42,651 nt of DNA, taken from positions 1-42,651 of the forward strand of contig CALFMN010000245.1 of the NCBI GenBank assembly GCA_937879875.1. The letters are read 5' to 3'. The notes under the pieces are model-generated. The model did not search any database and was not told where the DNA came from. It saw only the letters and a program-made list of their open reading frames with translations. The DNA is from an uncultured Chloroflexota bacterium (GTDB lineage: Bacteria > Chloroflexota > Dehalococcoidia > CAUJGQ01). Positions 24,316-32,293 of the stretch are shown piece by piece (the stretch's first letter is position 1; each line of letters starts with the position of its first letter). The position numbers and the translations under genes were made by a program.

Positions 24316-25208
24316 TGCTGCGGCGTGGCCGAGGGCGCTGCTGCCGGCGTCGTGCCGCTGTCAATGGTATGCACCTGGCCGCCGTTGGCGAAGAGCGAGG
24401 GGAAGCTGTTGTCTACCTGCGCCGGCGGCTGGGCGGCGTTGTCGTTCACGTGGCGCAGGGCCAGCCGCAGCGTGCCCATCTCGTCGGCCAGCGCCAGCCG
24501 TGCCGCATCGTCCTCGCTCACGGCGAGCGTCACCGAGCGGGCCTCGGCATTGCCCTTGGCGGCCGGCACCTTGCCGCCGGAAGGCGCATTGTTGCTGCCC
24601 GGCGTCACGGCATCCTGCGCAATAGCGAGCACCTGAACGCTCTGCAACAGCGTGCCCGACATCACACGACCGGCGGCGCCGCCATCGGGCTTCGAGGCGA
24701 ACACGTCCACATCGGGGCCTTTGTCGTTCACGTTAAACGTGGCGATCACGTCCACAAAATCGCCCGGCTGGATCAGACCGCCGGTAACCGAAACTTCATT
24801 GGCCAGAATCGAGACGGCACGCAGACCGTCGGGCACCTGGCCGGCGAAGCCCAGCTCGTTGACCGAACCGGCCAGCCGCGTGGCGAGCACCTGCTCGCCG
24901 GCGGCGATCTGCGTGCGGGCGATCTTGCCCGTGGTCACCTTCGTATCACTCAGGGCCGAGGCGAGCTTCAGCTTGGCGGGGACGTGTTCGAGCGTCAGCA
25001 TCCCATCCGTCAGCACGGTGCGCGCGGGAATGTCCTGCCGGGCAACGAGTACGGACACGTCGCCGCCGCCGGAGCTGCTGCCGGAGGAGCTGCTCACCGC
25101 GCGGTAGACGAGAAACGCCGCCAGCAGGCCAAAGACGATGGCGATAATGAGCGTGCGACGGTTGCCTGAGCTCACGCCCGAGCGGCGCGCGGGTATCGCG
25201 GTTGCCAT
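24312..25208 (-). CDS. cpaB: Flp pilus assembly protein CpaB/RcpC
   Basis: A 298-residue protein with an N-terminal membrane anchor (RTLIIAIVFGLLAAFLVYRA), a Ser/Gly-rich spacer, and a SAF domain: SVLVARQDIPARTVLTDGML, LEHVPAKLKL, IAAGEQVLATRL, then the RcpC/CpaB domain GLRAVSILANEVSVTGGLIQ with PGDFVDVIATF. CpaB proteins work in the periplasm or envelope at the base of Tad pili. The ATG at 25208 has AAGGAGA seven bases upstream. The stop lies in a mobile-looking inverted repeat. It is convergent with the tadG/tadE genes, which is unusual since these genes normally share an operon. Confidence 0.9.
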   Translation of the reverse strand: MATAIPARRSGVSSGNRRTLIIAIVFGLLAAFLVYRAVSSSSGSSSGGGDVSVLVARQDIPARTVLTDGMLTLEHVPAKLKLASALSDTKVTTGKIARTQIAAGEQVLATRLAGSVNELGFAGQVPDGLRAVSILANEVSVTGGLIQPGDFVDVIATFNVNDKGPDVDVFASKPDGGAAGRVMSGTLLQSVQVLAIAQDAVTPGSNNAPSGGKVPAAKGNAEARSVTLAVSEDDAARLALADEMGTLRLALRHVNDNAAQPPAQVDNSFPSLFANGGQVHTIDSGTTPAAAPSATPQH

Positions 25209-25642
25209 GGGGTCTCCTTGTCCGCAGTCCGAATACCACGAAATGAGGCGACCCGAGAGGTGGCCCCGTTACCTGGTATCGATCGTGATTGCTGGTGCTG
25301 TCAGGAGGCGCGGCGGCGGCGGCGCCGGCCCGGCAGCTTCGTGCCGAGTCAGCGAACGGAACGGGCGACCAGAGGACGGCGGTCGTATTGGGGGAACACT
25401 TCACCGCTGTATTCACTATCGCCCAGCTCTGCGGGCGTTTCAACGCCGTACGCCGGATCGGCTGCACACCGTTGCCGTATCGTTACCGTCGGACGCAGAT
25501 TTATCTGTAACAGCCGCGCACGACGCATATCGTTGCGGCGCCGCGGAGGTGAAACGGCGGGGCCGTGGCCCGTTTGCCGGGCGGGCTGCTACGCTGGAAC
25601 CGCCGGCCGCGGAGAGCGGCTCGCCGGAGGCACACCGTTCGT
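25209..25642. other. Gap upstream of cpaB and the HAD gene
   Basis: This 434-bp gap separates two divergently transcribed genes. It has a good minus-strand promoter for cpaB (25415-25443), giving a leader of about 200 bases, and on the plus strand a TGC-TACGCT extended -10-like box about 50 bp before the HAD start. No gene or repeat was seen. Confidence 0.5.
25415..25443 (-). promoter_or_regulatory. Sigma70-type promoter of cpaB
   Basis: On the minus strand TTGAAA (25443-25438) and GATAGT (25420-25415) are separated by exactly 17 bases. This is the best housekeeping-type promoter seen in the window. It directs transcription toward cpaB, 207 bp downstream. Confidence 0.6.
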
Positions 25643-26401
25643 ATGGCCGAAGTCCGCGCGATTATCTTCGACCTCGGCGGTACCTTGCTCGAGTTCCCCG
25701 ATTGGGATCAGCAGGTGGCCGTGCGCTGGGGCAGCACGTACGACCAGCTTCTGGCCATCCGTCCGCAGGCTGCGCCGGACCGAGCCGTGTTCGTGCAGGC
25801 GATGCTGGCCGCCGAGCTGGAACACTGGCGGCGCGTCGACAACGAGCACTGGAGCGGTCCGCCCTCCGGCCTCGTGCGCGACGGCTACGCCCGCATGGGC
25901 CGGCACGCCGATGAGGGCACGATCCTTGCCGTGCTGGACGCCTGTGCCCGCGCGCTCAACGGCTGGGCGCGGCCCTTTGCCGACGCTGCGCCGACGCTCG
26001 AATATCTGCGTGGCCAGGGCTACCGGCTCGGTCTGCTCTCCAATACCTGGTGGGCGGCGGCCTGGCACAACGCCGACCTGGCGACGCACGGCCTGAACCC
26101 GTATCTGGATGAGTTGGTCTACACCTCGGATCTGCCGCACTCAAAGCCGCATCGCGAGGTGTTCCGCACCGTCGCCGAGCGGCTGGGCGTGGCGCACGAG
26201 CACTGCGTGATGATCGGCGACCGGCCGATCGATGACATCAGCGGGGCGCTGGGCGCGGGCATGCGCGGTGTGCTCAAGACGAACGGGCGTATGCCCGATC
26301 TGCCGCCGCAGGTTACGCCGAGTGCGATCATCGACCACCTGGCCGAGTTGCCGCCGCTGATCGCACACTTCAACCGCAACGGCGGCACAGCGAAGGCGTA
26401 G
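25643..26401 (+). CDS. HAD-superfamily hydrolase 1
   Basis: A 252-residue haloacid dehalogenase-like phosphatase. Motif I is AIIFDLGGTLLEF (the usual second Asp of D-x-D-x-T is replaced by Gly in D-L-G-G-T, as in many family members), motif II is LGLLSNTWW, the motif III Lys is in SDLPHSKPHREVF, and motif IV is VMIGDRPIDDISGALGAGMR. The start at 25643 (MAEVRAIIFDLGG) is preceded by CGGAGGCAC about ten bases upstream. An in-frame start at 25565 adds a basic segment. It is followed by three small genes of unknown function on the same strand. The substrate is unknown. Confidence 0.9.
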   Translation: MAEVRAIIFDLGGTLLEFPDWDQQVAVRWGSTYDQLLAIRPQAAPDRAVFVQAMLAAELEHWRRVDNEHWSGPPSGLVRDGYARMGRHADEGTILAVLDACARALNGWARPFADAAPTLEYLRGQGYRLGLLSNTWWAAAWHNADLATHGLNPYLDELVYTSDLPHSKPHREVFRTVAERLGVAHEHCVMIGDRPIDDISGALGAGMRGVLKTNGRMPDLPPQVTPSAIIDHLAELPPLIAHFNRNGGTAKA

Positions 26402-26446
26402 CCGGTTGCGCCGGTGCACGCGGCGTCCAACGGACAGGACAGAGCG

Positions 26447-26755
26447 ATGGCTGAGCATGACGACGAATTGGAGCGCCTGATCGCCGCCATCGGGCACGCC
26501 GCCTCGCCGGAGCTGATCGCCCGGCTCGTCGCGACGGCGCGGCAGGCCGGGGCGCGAGCGCTGTTCGCGGCGCTCGATGCGGAAGGCGACGTGCGTCCCT
26601 GCGGGCAGGGCTGCGGCTGGGAAGGTCCATGGTCCGTTGACAGCACGCTCTGGCCGGCAGATCGCGAGCGCCTGCTCGGCGTTGCCTATCGGTCACCCGC
26701 GCAGCTTGCCGAGGCCGAGGAGTTGGCCCGGCTGCGGCCGGCGCTCCGCCGCTGA
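26447..26755 (+). CDS. Hypothetical protein, 102 aa
   Basis: A short protein MAEHDDELERLIAAIGHAAS with helical Ala/Leu-rich sequence, then a small aromatic and Cys segment (VRPCGQGCGWEGPWSVDSTL) and a charged helical tail. The C-G-Q-G-C pair is suggestive of a metal or disulfide site, but only two cysteines are present. It lies 45 bp after the HAD gene and 34 bp before the next small gene. No family is recognised. Confidence 0.6.
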   Translation: MAEHDDELERLIAAIGHAASPELIARLVATARQAGARALFAALDAEGDVRPCGQGCGWEGPWSVDSTLWPADRERLLGVAYRSPAQLAEAEELARLRPALRR

Positions 26756-26789
26756 TCTCCCCGCCGATCCCTGTTGGTGATGGAGCCAT

Positions 26790-27230
26790 ATGCAGAATCT
26801 TCGCTCCGATCGTGCCTTCTTCGACTGGCTGCGGCAGATCTCCGGCGCGTACGGCGATGCGATGGCCGCCTGGGGGCAGGCCGTCCACGACGCGGCGGCC
26901 GGCGGCGCCTTGCCGGCCCTGCTTGCGGCGACCGACAACGCGATCGACCGGCTGGTGCAGATGCTGATGACCGTGGGGCAGCAGCACGAGGCCGCGACCA
27001 CACCCGACGACGGCCACGGCGTACTCGACGCGCTCGACCAGCTCCTGGGCGCGAGCGTGGAGCTGTTGCGCGAGGCGCGTACGGGGCTGGAGCGCGAGGG
27101 GATCGCCGCGCTGGCCGCGCTCTCGTCCCGCATCGCCGGCCTGCGGGCGCTGGAGGGCGGCGTCGAGCAGGTGGCCGGCCGGATGCGCGACCGGCTCGGC
27201 GATGCGATCGGCGACTCGCAAGCGCCGTGA
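26790..27230 (+). CDS. Hypothetical helical protein, 146 aa
   Basis: An all-helical, soluble protein: MQNLRSDRAFFDWLRQISGA, then Ala/Leu-rich helices with VQMLMTVGQQHEAATT and LLGASVELLREARTGLE, ending RMRDRLGDAIGDSQAP. No signal or catalytic motif is visible. The start follows TGGTGATGGAGCC. Its stop overlaps the next gene by four bases (GTGA), so the two are co-translated and may form a complex. The function is not recognised. Confidence 0.65.
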   Translation: MQNLRSDRAFFDWLRQISGAYGDAMAAWGQAVHDAAAGGALPALLAATDNAIDRLVQMLMTVGQQHEAATTPDDGHGVLDALDQLLGASVELLREARTGLEREGIAALAALSSRIAGLRALEGGVEQVAGRMRDRLGDAIGDSQAP

Positions 27231-27652
27231 GCGAGCTGCTGGTTGAGATCGAGGGCAGCGGCCCGTCCCCCGGCTTCCGCGGCGCAACGGCCGATCTGGT
27301 CGCCTTCCTCTCCTTCGCCGCCGCCGAGCGCTACGGCTCGACGCACCCGCTCTCGACCCTGGCACGGCTGTTGCGCCGCGAACACGGTGTGGATACGCAC
27401 CCGTTCTGGGAGTTCGACGCGGCTGAACCGGCAGATGACGAGGACCGCGCAGCCCTGGCGCGGCTCTGGCAGCCCGGCGAAGCCCTTGCTGCCGCCAGCG
27501 GCGCCGCCGCCAGGGCAGTGCGCGAACATCAGCGACTGGCCGCGCTCGCCAGCGACTTTCCGGCCCTGACGGACCGCCTCGACGATCTGGCTGCCATCGC
27601 GCACGGCGCGGCCGCCTCGGGGCGACGCGTGCGGTTGACCTACCGGCTGTGA
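27227..27652 (+). CDS. Hypothetical protein, 141 aa
   Basis: Starts with GTG at 27227 inside the stop of the preceding gene. It begins SELLVEIEGSGPSPGFRGAT, with a central LARLLRREHGVDTHPFWEFD and an Ala-rich helical end. No known domain is recognised. It is the last gene of the HAD-led group. A CGGCACG/CGTGCCG hairpin follows immediately (27653-27677). Confidence 0.6.
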   Translation: MSELLVEIEGSGPSPGFRGATADLVAFLSFAAAERYGSTHPLSTLARLLRREHGVDTHPFWEFDAAEPADDEDRAALARLWQPGEALAAASGAAARAVREHQRLAALASDFPALTDRLDDLAAIAHGAAASGRRVRLTYRL

Positions 27653-27677
27653 CGGCACGATCCGCCGCGCCGTGCCG
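27653..27677 (+). terminator. Hairpin after the HAD-led group
   Basis: CGGCACG (27653-27659) pairs with CGTGCCG (27671-27677), directly after the stop at 27652. There is no clear T-run, so the terminator role is tentative. Confidence 0.4.
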
Positions 27678-27750
27678 GGCGGTTGGGTTGAACGTCCCCG
27701 GCGATTGCCTGGTGGTTTGCAAGACCCCGCTGTGCAGGGAAGCGAAGGGG

Positions 27751-28494
27751 TTAGGAGGGTACGAGCGCCAGCAGCTCGGGCAGTGCGCTGATCACGTGGT
27801 CCGGCTCGGCCAAGCCGCGCAGATAGGGCAGGTTCAGCGCCTCGGCCGGGCGCAGCAGTACGGCGCACAGCCCTGCCGCGTGGGCACCGGCGATATCGTG
27901 ATCGGGCGTGTCGCCGACAAACAGCGCCCCGGCGGGCGCACAGCCGGCCAGGCGCAGTGCCTCGCGGAAGATGCCGGCATCCGGCTTGCAGGAACGCGCC
28001 GTCTCGCTGCTCAGCACGAAGTCCACGTACACTTCCAGCCCGCCAAGCGCCACCCAGGCGGCAAGCTGCGCCGCGTCGCCGTTGCTGACGATGCCCAGCC
28101 GCAGCCCGCGACGGCGCAGCTCGCACAGCGTCTCGATCGCGCCGGCGCGCAGGGCGAAGCCGGCCGCCTGCTGCGCGCCGAACACGGCCACCGCCCGCGC
28201 GGCCTGCTCCTCAGAAAAGTCGAGGCCCAGGGCCGTGAAGCCGGCGCGGTAGCCCTGCCCGAACAGCTCACGGTGCAGGTAGAACGGGCGCGGCGCATAC
28301 TCGCGGAACGCCTGGCCGATGCCGGCGCGCACGGCGCCGAACACCGCCTCTCCCTCGACGCCGAACCAGCCGGCGACCTCGGCGCAGGTGGCCCGCGCCG
28401 CTGCCTCCAGCGTGCCGAAGGTGCAGAGCGTGCCGCCGAAGTCGAACAGCACGGCCTTGATCTGGGCAGTGGGATGTGCGGCGTCTCCTTCCAT
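27751..28494 (-). CDS. HAD-superfamily hydrolase 2
   Basis: A 247-residue HAD phosphatase. Motif I is AVLFDFGGTLCTF, motif II LGIVSNGDAAQLAAW, the motif III Lys is in SSETARSCKPDAGIFREAL, and motif IV is GALFVGDTPDHDIAGAHAAG. The cap region is helical, with FREYAPRPFYLHRELFGQGY. It follows the PNPOx gene by seven bases, within a CCCTG-type repeat tract, on the minus strand. It shares the HAD fold with the gene at 25643 but is not a close duplicate. Confidence 0.9.
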   Translation of the reverse strand: MEGDAAHPTAQIKAVLFDFGGTLCTFGTLEAAARATCAEVAGWFGVEGEAVFGAVRAGIGQAFREYAPRPFYLHRELFGQGYRAGFTALGLDFSEEQAARAVAVFGAQQAAGFALRAGAIETLCELRRRGLRLGIVSNGDAAQLAAWVALGGLEVYVDFVLSSETARSCKPDAGIFREALRLAGCAPAGALFVGDTPDHDIAGAHAAGLCAVLLRPAEALNLPYLRGLAEPDHVISALPELLALVPS

Positions 28495-28496
28495 CT

Positions 28497-28530
28497 ATTC
28501 CCTATTCCCTGTGCCCTGTGCCCTGTTCCC
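28497..28530. repeat. Short tandem tract of TTCCCTat/GTGCCCT units
   Basis: ATTCCCTATTCCCTGTGCCC continues with further near-repeats of CCCTGT. It encodes the last residues and stop of the PNPOx protein and ends just before the HAD start, so it is coding and spacer at the same time. Such degenerate tracts are often found between genes in this kind of genome. Confidence 0.6.
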
Positions 28531-28990
28531 TTGCGTACGCCAGGTCGCCGCGCGAGCCGGTGTAGACCGTGAGATCGATCGCCCGCCAGGCCTCCGGCGT
28601 GAGGCGAAAGAGCAGGCGCGGCTCGCGGCGCATATTCGCCATGAAGGCCTCCACATCGCCGCCCGCGGAGCCGACGTACTTTTCCGCCAGCAGGCGCGAG
28701 ACGGGCCAGATGTCGGTGTTCTTCGCTTCAACCGGCTGGGCGGTGCAATCGACGGCGACGTAGCGCGTGGCCGGCTCACGCTCTTCGATGCAGAGCGAGA
28801 CACGCGGGTCTTTGAAGATGTGCCGGCACCAGACGCGCGGATAGGTGCCGGTGAGCCAGAAGGCGTCTTCCTGCCAGAGGAACCAGACAGGAATCTGATA
28901 CGGCCGGCCGTCGCGGCGCAGCGTACAGAGCACGGCGATGACCGGCCGTTGGAGAAACGCTTCGAGCACGTCGGGCTTCATGCGGGCCAT
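28502..28990 (-). CDS. Pyridoxamine 5'-phosphate oxidase family protein
   Basis: A 162-residue split-barrel flavoprotein-like protein. FLQRPVIAVLCTLRRDGRPY begins the barrel, then IPVWFLWQEDAFWLTGTYPR, KDPRVSLCIEE, and YVAVDCTAQPVE. This is the PNPOx-like family with FMN or F420 binding, whose substrates are diverse. The ATG at 28990 has AAGGAG upstream. The last residues come from a short CCCTG-type repeat tract. DinB upstream and HAD downstream are on the same strand and likely co-transcribed. Confidence 0.85.
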   Translation of the reverse strand: MARMKPDVLEAFLQRPVIAVLCTLRRDGRPYQIPVWFLWQEDAFWLTGTYPRVWCRHIFKDPRVSLCIEEREPATRYVAVDCTAQPVEAKNTDIWPVSRLLAEKYVGSAGGDVEAFMANMRREPRLLFRLTPEAWRAIDLTVYTGSRGDLAYAREQGTGHRE

Positions 28991-29030
28991 GCGGTGGCTC
29001 CTTTACGCGGCGTCACGCTGTGTTTCGGGC

Positions 29031-29504
29031 TCAGGCCGGGCCGGCGAGGGCGCTTTCGATCTGGTCGAGATGCTCACGCTCGTGGCCGACGATGCCGGCC
29101 GCGATCTCCTGCAGCGTCTGCGGCCCCCGCGCCTCGTGAATGCCGGTTCGGCTCCATGCCTGCTCTGGCAGCCGCTCCAGCGCGTGCAGCAGCTCTTCAC
29201 GCCGCGCGACGAATGTGCCGACCAGCGACGCTACCGGCAGCCGCACATAGTCCGCAACCTCCTGCCAGTCGCGGTCGTCGAACATGGGCAGGAATGGCTC
29301 GTCGCGCACGGCGACATACATCAGCCGCGGGGCGATGATCGCGTCGGAGGCGCGTATGTGCGCGAGCGTCTCCGCCGCGGACCAACCGCCGGCGAGGCGC
29401 GGCGCCCGCCAGGCGTCTTCAGCGTGCGCCCGCACCAGCGCCGCGAGCCGTTGTGGCGCCTCGCGCAGACCCTCAAGCAGCGCAGTCTGCTCCGCTTCCG
29501 CCAT
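29031..29504 (-). CDS. DinB-family protein
   Basis: A 157-residue four-helix-bundle protein of the DinB/YfiT family. The metal-ligand histidines are expected in SAAETLAHIRASD and GIVGHEREHLDQIESAL, both visible. The start at 29504 (MAEAEQTALLEGL) has GGCGAGGAGG upstream. An in-frame start at 29576 would add a basic segment. Members are metal-dependent thiol transferases or of unknown role. It is followed after 40 bp by the PNPOx gene. Confidence 0.85.
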   Translation of the reverse strand: MAEAEQTALLEGLREAPQRLAALVRAHAEDAWRAPRLAGGWSAAETLAHIRASDAIIAPRLMYVAVRDEPFLPMFDDRDWQEVADYVRLPVASLVGTFVARREELLHALERLPEQAWSRTGIHEARGPQTLQEIAAGIVGHEREHLDQIESALAGPA

Positions 29505-29748
29505 GCGCGTCCTCCTCGCCGGCCCGCACTGCGCCCATGATAGCGTGCGCGGCATTGCGGCAGGCAACCGAGGCACAGCTCGCCCTCGACACCGCCAGCT
29601 TCGGCTCCGACAACGACCCGAACCCGACTACGGGCTTCACGATGGATGTCGCGATCATCGTGCTGGAACCGGCAGCAAGGTGGCGTTCAGGCACACGAAC
29701 GCGTACAACTCGTGGACGACCACCCCTGTGACTCTTGCGAGGCAAGCG

Positions 29749-30672
29749 ATGGTACGCGTTCACCTCGATACGGACATCGGCGGGGATATCGACGACCTCT
29801 GCGCTCTGGCGCTGCTGCTGCGCTGGCCTGATGCCGAGATCACCGGCATTACCACGGTGAGTGAGGAGAACGGGCGGCGCGCCGGCTACGCCCGCTACGC
29901 CTTGCGACTCGCCGGTCGCGAGGACGTTGCCGTCGCCGCGGGCGCCGATGCCGCCTCGGGGCGCTTTCGCTTCCGTCTTGACTATCCGGACGAACGGCGC
30001 TACTGGCCGGAGCCGATGCCCCCGGCGCCCGGCCCGCCTGAGGCGGCGCTGGATCTGCTGAAGCAGAGCATCGAGCAGGACGCCATCATTGTCGGCATCG
30101 GCCCGTTCACGAACCTCGCGCTGCTCGAACAGCGGCATCCAGGCATTCTTGGTCAGGCAACGCTGTACCTGATGGGCGGGAACCTGCGTCCGGCCCCGCC
30201 GGCGTTCCCGCTGTGGGACTACACGATGGACTACAACGTGCAGGCCGACAGCAGCGCGGCGCAGCAGGTGATCGAGGCGTCCCACCCGACCCTCATCCCC
30301 ATCGAAATAACCGCCCAGACCGCGCTCAGGCGCGCGTACCTGCCCGCGCTTCACCAGGCAGGACCGCTGGGCCGGCTCATCGCGCGACAGGCCGAGGCGT
30401 TCGCCCAGGATGCCGGCATGGAGGAGCGCTACGGCAGCACCTGCGCTGGACTGCCGCGCGACATCATCAACTTCCAGCACGATCCGCTCGCGGTCGCCAC
30501 GGCGCTCGGCTGGGAGGGCGTGCGCATCGAGCGCCTGCCGCTGGCCGTGCGCATGGAGGCTGGCTGGCTGCACGAGGAGGAGCGGGCAGGCGGCAGGCCA
30601 GTTGCCGTCGTGACGGCAGTCGACGGCGAGCGCTTCAACGCGCTGTGGTATCACCGCCTGATCGATGCGTAG
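29749..30672 (+). CDS. Nucleoside hydrolase family protein
   Basis: A 307-residue inosine/uridine-preferring-like nucleoside hydrolase. VRVHLDTDIGGDIDDLCALA holds the Asp cluster that binds calcium (D-T-D-x-G-x-D-x-D-D), followed by EITGITTVSEENG, IIVGIGPFTNLALLEQRHPG, YLMGGNLRP, DYNVQADSSAAQQVIEA and NFQHDPLAVATAL with the late conserved HDP-type motif. Such enzymes cleave ribonucleosides to base and ribose in the cytoplasm. The start at 29749 has GCGAGG upstream. The open frame extends to 29284, but that part is antisense to DinB. Confidence 0.9.
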   Translation: MVRVHLDTDIGGDIDDLCALALLLRWPDAEITGITTVSEENGRRAGYARYALRLAGREDVAVAAGADAASGRFRFRLDYPDERRYWPEPMPPAPGPPEAALDLLKQSIEQDAIIVGIGPFTNLALLEQRHPGILGQATLYLMGGNLRPAPPAFPLWDYTMDYNVQADSSAAQQVIEASHPTLIPIEITAQTALRRAYLPALHQAGPLGRLIARQAEAFAQDAGMEERYGSTCAGLPRDIINFQHDPLAVATALGWEGVRIERLPLAVRMEAGWLHEEERAGGRPVAVVTAVDGERFNALWYHRLIDA

Positions 30673-30717
30673 CACCAGCCCCGAGGCGTGGCTGGCCGTC
30701 CGGCGAGGCGCAGCCAC

Positions 30718-31491
30718 TCACTCGACTTCTTCAGTGTCGACGTGCGACCAAGGCGTCGGGTCATCGCGCGCTCCTCGAAACAGCTCGTACTCTACTGGCT
30801 TCACGAGCGGCTCGTCTTCGCCTTGGAGCCATCGCCGCCAGCCCACGGCTTCGCGCGCGCTAAGACGAGACGACCTTTCCTGAAGCGCGTTCGGATCGGG
30901 AATGGGGAACCTGCGCCGGCCTGAGCCTTGCTGCATCGAGCGCGGAGCACCCGGCATCGGATGGGGCAGTGCAAAGTCCGGTGTCAGGCGGAGCGTCAGT
31001 TCTCCGACGTGGGCATTGAATGCTTCCCATGTTGCCAGGAGGTGGGCGCAGGGCACCTTGCCGGTGCGTTGTGTCCCCGTCCGTCCCCGTCCAATGAAGC
31101 AAGGTAGCGTTGCCGTCGAGGCGCATCAGCAGCGTCATCGGGCTTTCATCATCACTGACGTGTGAATAGCCGTACACGCGGGCCTGGCGCACGGCGAGCA
31201 AACCCCAGCGTGCCAGTTCTAACGGGTCGAGCAGTTTCCCGGCGGTGACGATCTCGCCCGTTCGTCGCGCATAGCCCAACAACTCGGTTCCTGCGATCTG
31301 CAGGTGGACGGGTACGAGGGTTGATGGAGTAGGGAGGATAAAGCGCGGATTGAGGAATTGGTCCTCCTCAAGGTAGAGCTCCGTGAGTAGCCTCCCAACA
31401 GCATAGTGCAGAATACATCATCGCCACTTCGCCACTTCGGTGGATGGATAGTCGCGGAGCACACGGTTTCACGGGTACGCGACCAGGTCAT
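30718..31491 (-). pseudogene. Unknown gene after ftsK, at least two frame disruptions (gene Y)
   Basis: An ATG at 31491 overlaps the stop of the preceding gene (ATGA) and reads MTWSRTRETVCSATIHPPKW. Near 31388-31396 the sense moves to a second frame (LLTELYLEEDQFLNPRFILP, ELLGYARRTGEIVTAGKLLD, MTLLMRLDGNATLLHWTG). At 31073-31092 a 10-bp tandem duplication moves it to a third frame (KVPCAHLLATWEAFNAHVGE, RRFPIPDPNALQERSSR, ending TGA at 30718). Removing the duplication joins LLHWTG to TQRTGKVPCAHLL. The ancestral protein was about 256 residues. It is not a family I recognise. Its position suggests an accessory or immunity-like protein of the ATPase cluster. Confidence 0.6.
31073..31092. repeat. 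10-bp tandem duplication causing a frameshift
   Basis: On the minus strand ACGGGGACGG is followed by ACGGGGACAC. Deleting one 10-bp copy restores an open frame through gene Y. Tandem copies of a short G-rich unit can slip, so the state could be reversible. Confidence 0.65.
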
Positions 31492-32293
31492 TTGGCCCGT
31501 CTGCGGTCGCTGATCTCGCGCAGGTGCGGCTCGACGAGCGCCTTCGCCGCAGTCAGCGCTGGTATGCCAATTACTGTTGCCTCCCGGCGTCCCAGGCTGT
31601 TGGTAAGTGTGCTGCGGATCTCGCCACGACGCTCGCGCAGGTCGAGGCGATAGGCGACTCGGCCACGGCCATCCAACTCTGGCGCGAAGTGATACAGGGG
31701 CTGTGAGCAATAGTGGGCTGCTGCCAGTACGTCTGCCCGTGGAGCCGGGTTGGTTCGCACCTGACATACGATGCCCGCCACATTGAACCGCGCTGTTATC
31801 GCCGATTCGGGTAGCGGGCTCAGCGGATGGCTTGGCGAGCGATAATCCATGGGAAACGGCTGCGAGGACTGCTCGAACCAGACGCCGCGGGCGAGAGCTT
31901 CCACGACCAGTTCGTGGAAGTTGAACAGATAGTGGTCGAAGTCGCTGAGCATCGTATCGACTCGTTGCCCCACTCGTCGTTCCCGCGATAGTAAGTGGCC
32001 TCGTAGAGGTGGCGCTGGCGCAGCCAGCGAGAGTGCTCCACCAGGTAGGCTCCGGACCACCTGCCATCAGGAGGCTCGATGGTAGGATACGGAGGGACTT
32101 CTTCGCGACAGACCTTGAGCGCATCCAGCCCTTCGAAGGTTACACGGGCAAAGCGGGAGCCATTCTCGAAGGCGTGCTCGTAGAAGAGAGCAGTCGGTCC
32201 GCCGTAGACGAGGATAGGCGGGAACACCGGGTCGAGCGGACACGGTATCACCAGGCCTGTAGCAATCTCCGGTTCTTCCAGATGACCCGTCAC
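31488..32293 (-). pseudogene. Unknown gene overlapping the ftsK stop, one frameshift (gene X)
   Basis: A GTG at 32293 overlaps the ATPase stop (GTGA). The first frame reads TGHLEEPEIATGLVIPCPLD, ENGSRFARVTFEGLDALKVC, WLRQRHLYEATYYRGNDEWG. The second frame, joined near 31965, reads MLSDFDHYLFNFHELVVEAL and ARGVWFEQSSQPFPMDYRSP and runs to the stop at 31488. Restoring one G in GAGTCGATA (minus strand) joins them as NEVDTMLSDFDHYLFNF. The intact protein would be about 268 residues. The aromatic-rich FARVTFEGLDALKVCREE pattern recalls immunity-type proteins, but no family is certain. Overlap coupling ties it to the ATPase. Confidence 0.65.

Noticed and set aside
29505..29748. Possible gene remnant (LALDTASFGSDNDPNPTTGF) before the nucleoside hydrolase
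   Set aside because: It reads like protein but has no start, no homologue I can name and ends out of frame, so it is not listed as a gene.
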